From Enterovibrio nigricans DSM 22720 (lineage in GTDB: Bacteria; Pseudomonadota; Gammaproteobacteria; Enterobacterales; Vibrionaceae), in assembly GCF_900167155.1 (NCBI RefSeq), contig NZ_FUXU01000005.1:1-64000 (forward strand): a stretch of 64,000 bases of DNA, read 5' to 3'. Below the pieces are notes generated by a model. The model saw only the letters and a program-made list of their open reading frames with translations. It was not told where the DNA came from and searched no databases. The translations under genes and the position numbers were made by a program. Shown piece by piece: positions 58,720-64,000 of the stretch. Position 1 is the first letter of the stretch; every line of letters starts with the position of its first letter.

Positions 58720-60006
58720 ATGCTTGAGCGTCTTTTTAAACTAAAAGAGCAAGGTACAGATATACGCACCGAGGTTATCGCAGGACTCACAACGTTTCTG
58801 ACGATGGCTTACATCATTTTTGTTAACCCAGCAATCCTCTCTGAGACAGGTATGGATCGCGGAGCCGTGTTTGTTGCAACCTGTTTAGCTGCGGCTATTG
58901 GCTGTTTCGTCATGGGTCTGGTTGCTAACTACCCCGTTGCTCAAGCTCCGGGTATGGGTCTGAATGCCTTCTTTACTTACACGGTTGTATTCCAAATGGG
59001 TTACTCGTGGCAAGTTGCGTTGGGCGCTGTATTCCTGTCTGGTTTGTGCTTTATTGCACTGAGCTTGTTTAAAGTCCGTGAATTGATCATCAATTCTATT
59101 CCCCTTTCTTTGCGCACGGGCATTTCAGCAGGTATCGGTATCTTCTTGGCACTGATTGCACTGCAAAATTCAGGCATTGTTGTTGACAACCCTGCGACGC
59201 TAGTTGCAATGGGCGATTTGTCTTCGTTTGGTCCAGCAATGGCTGCGCTGGGATTCTTCCTAACCATTGGTTTGGTTAATCGCGGCATTAAAGGCGCGGT
59301 AATGATTGCCATTTTGATCGTGACCGGCATTGCTGTTATCTCGGGTAACGTTCAATACGCGGGCATTATGTCTGCACCGCCAAGCATTGCGCCAACATTT
59401 ATGCAAATGGACCTGTCTGGTGCATTTGATGTGGCAATGATTTCAGTCGTCTTTGCTTTCCTGTTTGTTGACCTGTTTGATACGGCTGGCACCTTGGTCG
59501 GTGTGGCAACGAAAGCTGAGTTGTTGGACAAAGAAGGTAAACTTCCTCGTCTGAACAAAGCATTGCTAGCAGACAGTACAGCCACGACTGTGGGTGCTGT
59601 ATTGGGTACCTCGAATACCACCTCGTATATTGAGAGTGTTGCGGGTGTTGCTGCTGGTGGTCGTACGGGTTTGACCGCGGTTGTTGTGGGTTTGATGTTT
59701 ATGTTGGCCCTGTTCTTCTCACCTCTGGCGGGTATGGTGCCTCCATACGCGACAGCGGGTGCACTTTTCTACGTTGCTATCCTGATGATGTCAGGTTTGG
59801 TGAGCGTAAACTGGCGCGATCTGACGGAAGCCGCCCCTGTCGTAGTGGTATGTTTGCTGACACCGCTGACATACTCAATCGCACACGGTATCGGTCTTGG
59901 CTTCATCTCTTACTGCGCAATCAAGGCATTCAGTGGCAAAGGACGTGACGTGCATATCAGTGTATGGGTTCTTTCTGCGATGTTCTTGCTGAAATTTGTT
60001 ATGTAA
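58720..60006 (+). CDS. NCS2/AzgA-type purine permease
   Basis: A 428-residue inner-membrane transporter of the AzgA-like hypoxanthine/guanine/adenine permease group. Signatures: TEVIAGLTTFLTMAYIIFVNPAILS, NYPVAQAPGMGLNAFFTY, LFDTAGTLVG, and GTSNTTSYIESVAGVAAGGRTGLTAVVVG. AAGGA about ten bases ahead supports ATG 58720 (an in-frame TTG at 58711 is less likely). Paired PurR boxes 45 bases upstream and gpt 65 bases downstream make purine base salvage the clear role; the preferred base is not readable. No terminator before gpt, so the two may be cotranscribed. Confidence 0.9.
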   Translation: MLERLFKLKEQGTDIRTEVIAGLTTFLTMAYIIFVNPAILSETGMDRGAVFVATCLAAAIGCFVMGLVANYPVAQAPGMGLNAFFTYTVVFQMGYSWQVALGAVFLSGLCFIALSLFKVRELIINSIPLSLRTGISAGIGIFLALIALQNSGIVVDNPATLVAMGDLSSFGPAMAALGFFLTIGLVNRGIKGAVMIAILIVTGIAVISGNVQYAGIMSAPPSIAPTFMQMDLSGAFDVAMISVVFAFLFVDLFDTAGTLVGVATKAELLDKEGKLPRLNKALLADSTATTVGAVLGTSNTTSYIESVAGVAAGGRTGLTAVVVGLMFMLALFFSPLAGMVPPYATAGALFYVAILMMSGLVSVNWRDLTEAAPVVVVCLLTPLTYSIAHGIGLGFISYCAIKAFSGKGRDVHISVWVLSAMFLLKFVM

Positions 60007-60071
60007 GACACAATACGCCGCAATCTTTTGAGTGAGTTATATTGGCGACCATCGCCTCTGAGGTTTTCTAA

Positions 60072-60530
60072 ATGAGCAACAAGTTTGTTATCACCTGGGA
60101 CAACATGCAAATGTATACCCGCCAGCTGGCAGAGAAGCTGCTTCCTGCTGATCAGTGGACTGGAATTATCGCGGTAAGCCGTGGTGGTTTGGTTCCAGCA
60201 GCAATTCTGGCTCGTGAGTTGGGTCTTCGTCACGTAGATACTGTTTGTATCGCTAGTTACGACCATGATCATCAGCGTGATATGCAAGTCCTGAAGAAAG
60301 CTGACGGCGACGGTGAAGGCTTTATCGTTGTTGATGATCTGGTAGACACTGGCGGTACTGCGGAAGTGATCCGTGAAATGTACCCGAAAGCGAAGTTTGT
60401 AACCGTGTGTGCGAAACCTGCGGGTAAGCACCTGGTTGACGACTACGTAGTAGACATCGCTCAGGATTGTTGGATTGAGCAACCTTGGGACATGGGTGTA
60501 ACATTCGTAGAGCCTGTCGCTAAACGCTAA
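60072..60530 (+). CDS. gpt: Xanthine-guanine phosphoribosyltransferase
   Basis: A 152-residue enzyme salvaging guanine and xanthine with [45 protein letters not shown], and the PRPP-binding motif [15 protein letters not shown] are diagnostic. Follows the purine permease, giving an uptake-plus-salvage pair. Confidence 0.96.
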   Translation: MSNKFVITWDNMQMYTRQLAEKLLPADQWTGIIAVSRGGLVPAAILARELGLRHVDTVCIASYDHDHQRDMQVLKKADGDGEGFIVVDDLVDTGGTAEVIREMYPKAKFVTVCAKPAGKHLVDDYVVDIAQDCWIEQPWDMGVTFVEPVAKR

Positions 60531-60538
60531 AATTTTAG

Positions 60539-60563
60539 AAGCCCCGAAAGGGGCTTTTTTTAT
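60539..60563 (+). terminator. Rho-independent terminator of gpt
   Basis: AAGCCCC-GAAA-GGGGCTT hairpin with seven Ts. Confidence 0.95.
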
Positions 60564-60673
60564 GTCTGAACAAAGGCATGTGGGAATTTTTTTCTCTGGG
60601 GTAATGTCATGGTTTTCTAACTGTGATGGTTTACACTACCTCCAGTAATTTCTGAATATTTGGGAGAGGTATC

Positions 60674-61927
60674 GTGAGCGAAACCGAATCCGAAAACCTG
60701 TCGATTAAACTCTTCAAACAACACAAAAATGCCAAAGAAACATCCACTATTGTGGGTTCAGTCAATCAGGGCTTGAGCAACATACACAATGCGTTGGATG
60801 GCGACAGTGACAATAGTTGGTATCGTATTCTTCGCCGCCCACAGTGGATATGGCAAGGGATCGATCCGATTGAAATGGAAGAAACACTGGCGCGAATTGC
60901 GGTATCTAACAATGAGCGCAGTAGCGAAAAGCTGTTGGATACAGTGATTGGCTATCGTCCTGGAAACTGGGCGTATGAGTGGACGCAATGCGGTATGCGC
61001 CATCAAAAAGTGGCGCAACAGTTGGATGAGTCGGGTAAAAAAGAAGAGGCAGTAAAAAAATGGCTGTTGGCGAGTACCTGTTTTAGCATCGGAGCGTATC
61101 CTCACCTCAAAGGCGATTCTCTATCATCGCAAGCAGAAACGTTAGCAAACAAAGCGTTTCATCATGCGATAGATAAGCTGCCTTACAAAGTGAAAAGCAT
61201 CGTGACGCAGGTAGATGGGAGACCATTGGAAGGTTTTCTCTATTTGCCCCACACTAATGAACCCTTGCCTACCGTCATTGTCAGTGGTGGTGTAGACAGT
61301 TTGCAAATTGATGCTTGGCGTCTGTTTGAAACCTATTTTGCTCCCGCCAATATCGCCATGTTGACGTTGGATATGCCATCGGTAGGACGAAGCAGTCATT
61401 GGAGCCTTACAGAAGACAGCAGTCGGCTGCACCAAGCCATGCTGCATGAGTTACGTACAGTACCATGGGTAGATCACCATCGCGTCGGTTGTCTTGGCGT
61501 CCGTATGGGCGCGAATGCAGCAGTTAGAATGGCATTTGTCGAACAGAACAATGTGAAATCCTGTGTCTCTGTAGGCGGTATGCTCCATACCATGCTGAAT
61601 GAAGCGTACCAGCAGAAAAACATTCCACCTATGTATCTTGATACCATCGCCTCAAGGATGGGTAAGCACGTTGCCAGCACATCGTTACTGACTCAGTTAC
61701 AAGCATTGTCGCTCAAAAATCAGGGGCTGCTGACAGGACGACGAACGAAAGTTCCTGTGTTGGCGTTGAGCCTGTCGGGTGATCCTGTGTGCCCAGAGAC
61801 AGACAACCAATTGGCGGCTCTCTATAGTCAGGGTGGTAAGGCAAAGACATTACCGAATAAGCCGCTACACGATGGCTATCACAGAATTATGTTGGAAGCT
61901 ATGGAGTGGTTTTCAAACACCCTGTGA
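60674..61927 (+). CDS. frsA: FrsA-type alpha/beta hydrolase (fermentation-respiration switch protein)
   Basis: A 417-residue protein of the FrsA/DUF1100 family, named for binding unphosphorylated EIIA-Glc in E. coli and vibrios. N-terminal helical part (about 1-170: WYRILRRPQWIWQGIDPIEMEETLARIA) and alpha/beta hydrolase fold (about 175-417) with TVIVSGGVDSLQIDAW, LDMPSVGRSSHWSL and a LGVRMGANAAVRMA nucleophile-elbow region in which the usual Ser is replaced (GxRxG), as known for this family. The enzymatic role is disputed. GGGAGAG precedes the GTG at 60674. crl lies downstream, the usual gpt-frsA-crl order. Confidence 0.9.
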   Translation: MSETESENLSIKLFKQHKNAKETSTIVGSVNQGLSNIHNALDGDSDNSWYRILRRPQWIWQGIDPIEMEETLARIAVSNNERSSEKLLDTVIGYRPGNWAYEWTQCGMRHQKVAQQLDESGKKEEAVKKWLLASTCFSIGAYPHLKGDSLSSQAETLANKAFHHAIDKLPYKVKSIVTQVDGRPLEGFLYLPHTNEPLPTVIVSGGVDSLQIDAWRLFETYFAPANIAMLTLDMPSVGRSSHWSLTEDSSRLHQAMLHELRTVPWVDHHRVGCLGVRMGANAAVRMAFVEQNNVKSCVSVGGMLHTMLNEAYQQKNIPPMYLDTIASRMGKHVASTSLLTQLQALSLKNQGLLTGRRTKVPVLALSLSGDPVCPETDNQLAALYSQGGKAKTLPNKPLHDGYHRIMLEAMEWFSNTL

Positions 61928-62134
61928 CAAAGATCGTTTAACTTGCTTTCGCTATCTCGTATTCGTCAAGGCTCTCTGATATAGGACGAATTCCTTTGTT
62001 TAGTTGTTATACACTTGAAGTTTGCTGATTAAAAAACAACCTCACGATGAGGTGATGGAATCGGGCGGGAGCACCGTCAGAACACATCGCAACAAATAAT
62101 AACAACATTGGAATTCGTTTTAAGGGAACTTGCT

Positions 62135-62539
62135 ATGACTGACGAAACTAAATCTATCTCCCATGGCCGACTCATGACAAAGTTTGCCCAACTGGGACCC
62201 TATCTTCGCCAGAATAAATCATCGGAACAGAGTTACTTCTTCGATTGCCTCTCTGCCTGTGTGAATGCTAAAAAAACACCAGAAAGCCGCGAGTTTTGGG
62301 GCTGGTGGATGGAACTGACGCCAAAAGAGGGTGGGTTTGAATACGTCTACGCATTTGGCAAATTTGATACTGCTGGCGAGTGGAAAGAAGAAAATGTGCC
62401 TAGCAAGAGTGCGAGTGAAGTGAAGGCGTCATTAGACACTTTCTATCAAAAAATCACTGGTTTTGTCGAAGGTGACCTGTCGTTAGAGATTTCAGCACTC
62501 CCATCACTTAAACAACCAAAGTTGGGCTCGGCTGCATAA
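62135..62539 (+). CDS. crl: Sigma factor-binding protein Crl
   Basis: A 134-residue protein that binds RpoS and promotes its holoenzyme formation. MTDETKSISHGRLMTKFAQLGPYLRQ, FFDCLSACVNAKKTPESREFWGWWMEL and GFEYVYAFGKFDTAGEWKEE are Crl features. The start at 62135 has AAGGGA ahead. Crl before proBA is the conserved enterobacterial and vibrio order. Confidence 0.92.
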   Translation: MTDETKSISHGRLMTKFAQLGPYLRQNKSSEQSYFFDCLSACVNAKKTPESREFWGWWMELTPKEGGFEYVYAFGKFDTAGEWKEENVPSKSASEVKASLDTFYQKITGFVEGDLSLEISALPSLKQPKLGSAA

Positions 62540-62624
62540 CCAAAGAATATCGCTATATTCGCTTGTTATCTTGGGCTGAGATTGATAAAAGTAAGACTCA
62601 TTTGCTTTATTTGTTATCAATGTC

Positions 62625-63779
62625 ATGTCAGGCCAAGAAAACAATTCATCTATTAAAGTGTCTGGTGGTCAAATCGATCGCCAGACCGTCGTTGTAAAGC
62701 TGGGTACTAGCGTACTCACTGGTGGTTCTAAGAAACTGGATCGCGCCCATATGGTCGAACTGGTTCGCCAGTGCGCCATGCTTATTCGTCAAGGTCACCA
62801 TGTCGTGATTGTCACCTCTGGTGCGATTGCTGCAGGTCGTGAGCATCTCAATCATCCTCAAATTGCAAACACTATCGCGAATAAGCAAATGCTGGCAGCG
62901 GTAGGGCAGTCTCGTATTATTCAAGCGTGGGAAAGCCTGTTTGCTATTTATGGCATCAATATTGGTCAGATGCTTCTGACGCGTGCTGATTTGGATGATC
63001 GTGAGCGTTATTTGAATGCGCGTGACATGCTACAGGCGCTACTGGACAATAATATTGTCCCTGTTGTGAACGAGAACGACGCCGTTGCAACCGCTGAAAT
63101 CAAAGTGGGTGACAACGATAACTTGTCTGCGCTGGTAGCTATTCTCGCAGAAGCGGACAAGCTTCTGTTATTGACTGACCAACCCGGTCTCTTTACGGCC
63201 GACCCGCGTAGCAACCCAGATGCAGAGCTGATCCATGAAGTTCATACCATTGACGAAACCCTGCATAAATTAGCGGGTGGTAGTGTCAGTGGTTTGGGTA
63301 CAGGCGGAATGGCAACCAAACTTCAAGCAGCAGACGTAGCACGTCGTGCTGGGATTGAAGTGACGATTGCAGCAGGTAGCCGTCCTGAAGTGATTCAACA
63401 TGTGGTAGAAGGCAAACCCGCAGGGACACGTTTCTTACCGTTGGAGTCACCACTTGAAAGCCGTAAGCGCTGGATTTTGGCAGGGCCTCCTCCTGCAGGA
63501 AATATTGTCATTGACGATGGTGCTGCGAAAGCTGTGGTTGAGCGTCACAGCAGTTTGCTGTCTAAAGGCATTGTGTCGGTAGACGGTCAGTTTGACCGTG
63601 GTGCAGTGGCACGTATCTGCAACAAAGATGGAAAACTGCTTGCTCGCGGTATTTGCCGGTACTCAAGCAAAGACTTAAGTGCCATTGCGGGTCGACATAG
63701 CCAGGACATTCAAGATATTCTGGGTTATGCACACGGAGCTGTGGCGGTGCACTGCGACGATTTAGTCGTAATCGATTAA
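62625..63779 (+). CDS. proB: Glutamate 5-kinase
   Basis: A 384-residue enzyme phosphorylating glutamate, the first step of proline synthesis. An amino-acid kinase domain (about 15-265: [79 protein letters not shown]) is followed by a C-terminal PUA domain (about 290-375). The first 15 residues are poorly conserved and the ribosome-binding site is weak, so a start further in (GTG at 62658) is possible. proA follows 51 bases later. Confidence 0.94.
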   Translation: MSGQENNSSIKVSGGQIDRQTVVVKLGTSVLTGGSKKLDRAHMVELVRQCAMLIRQGHHVVIVTSGAIAAGREHLNHPQIANTIANKQMLAAVGQSRIIQAWESLFAIYGINIGQMLLTRADLDDRERYLNARDMLQALLDNNIVPVVNENDAVATAEIKVGDNDNLSALVAILAEADKLLLLTDQPGLFTADPRSNPDAELIHEVHTIDETLHKLAGGSVSGLGTGGMATKLQAADVARRAGIEVTIAAGSRPEVIQHVVEGKPAGTRFLPLESPLESRKRWILAGPPPAGNIVIDDGAAKAVVERHSSLLSKGIVSVDGQFDRGAVARICNKDGKLLARGICRYSSKDLSAIAGRHSQDIQDILGYAHGAVAVHCDDLVVID

Positions 63780-63830
63780 TCAGGCTGAGGCGCACGCCTT
63801 AGCCAAAATGGAAGAGCAATAGAGGCTGAA

Positions 63831-64000
63831 ATGAGTCTGCAACAAATGGGACGCGCAGCGAAAGACGCTGCTTACGCACTGGCAACCGCACCGACGGCGC
63901 AGAAAAATAAAGCGCTGGCAGTGATTGCTGATGAATTGGAAGCAAATGCAGCAACAATTCTTGCTGCAAACGCAAAAGACATCGACGCAGGTCGCGAAGC
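63831..64000 (+). CDS. proA: Gamma-glutamyl phosphate reductase, N-terminal part
   Basis: The first 56 codons ([20 protein letters not shown]...[11 protein letters not shown]) match the N-terminus of ProA, which reduces glutamyl 5-phosphate to the semialdehyde in proline synthesis. It is cut by the window edge. Located just after proB, in the normal proBA operon. Confidence 0.93.
   Translation, partial: MSLQQMGRAAKDAAYALATAPTAQKNKALAVIADELEANAATILAANAKDIDAGRE

Overview
The window is chromosomal DNA from a marine gammaproteobacterium of the family Vibrionaceae. Evidence: a complete Na+-translocating NADH:quinone reductase operon (nqrABCDEF with apbE and nqrM), sodium-driven flagellar motor genes pomAB, an OmpK/Tsx-type porin, RibB with a degenerate RibA-like domain, and Vibrio-like gene order (tadA-mltF-purL, nrdR-ribDE-ribB-ribH-nusB-thiL-pgpA, dxs-ispA-xseB, gpt-frsA-crl-proBA). 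Genus cannot be fixed from sequence alone; Vibrio, Photobacterium, Grimontia and Enterovibrio relatives all fit. Almost all of it is core chromosome.

Layout. 1-5.4 kb: the right end of an IS5-family element that has removed the start of a YjiH-family membrane protein gene, a gene-free stretch with a possible structured RNA, then two AbgT-family transporters. 5.4-9.3 kb: formaldehyde detoxification (S-formylglutathione hydrolase and class III alcohol dehydrogenase) with a divergent LysR regulator, then tadA and an unannotated-looking small basic ORF. 9.4-16.2 kb: mltF, purL behind a PurR operator, a frameshifted acetyltransferase, glnB. 16.3-21.4 kb: cra (fruR) divergent from fruBKA, with three Cra-type operators between them. 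21.4-23.9 kb: YitT protein and glyA with MetR and PurR sites and a long leader hairpin. 23.9-31.9 kb: nrdR-riboflavin-nusB-thiL-pgpA, interrupted by an NhaC-type antiporter gene. 31.9-35 kb, minus strand: dxs-ispA-xseB. 35.4-38.7 kb: pomAB, thiI. 38.8-45.5 kb, minus strand: yajL-panE, ompK, ampG, a hypothetical gene, a periplasmic cyclophilin, yajG, rlmG. 45.6-53.8 kb: bolA and the nqr cluster. 53.8-57.7 kb: a REC-REC-GGDEF diguanylate cyclase, SOS-controlled dinB, and pepD broken by a 4-base repeat expansion. 57.7-60.6 kb: a gene-poor kilobase carrying an orphan promoter-to-terminator unit (candidate small RNA), then a purine permease behind paired PurR-type palindromes and gpt. 60.7-64 kb: frsA, crl, proB and the start of proA.

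Themes. Purine and one-carbon metabolism recurs (purL, glyA, purine permease, gpt, ompK), and four of these upstream regions carry PurR-like palindromes. Sodium energetics also recurs (Nqr pump, PomAB motor, NhaC antiporter; AbgT proteins are ion-coupled). Three genes are disrupted: YjiH by the IS, a GNAT gene at a poly-A tract, and pepD at a CCAA repeat. I see no phage, CRISPR array, rRNA or tRNA gene. The least explained segments are 58.03-58.42 kb, 1.19-1.40 kb, the nqr leader and the glyA leader.
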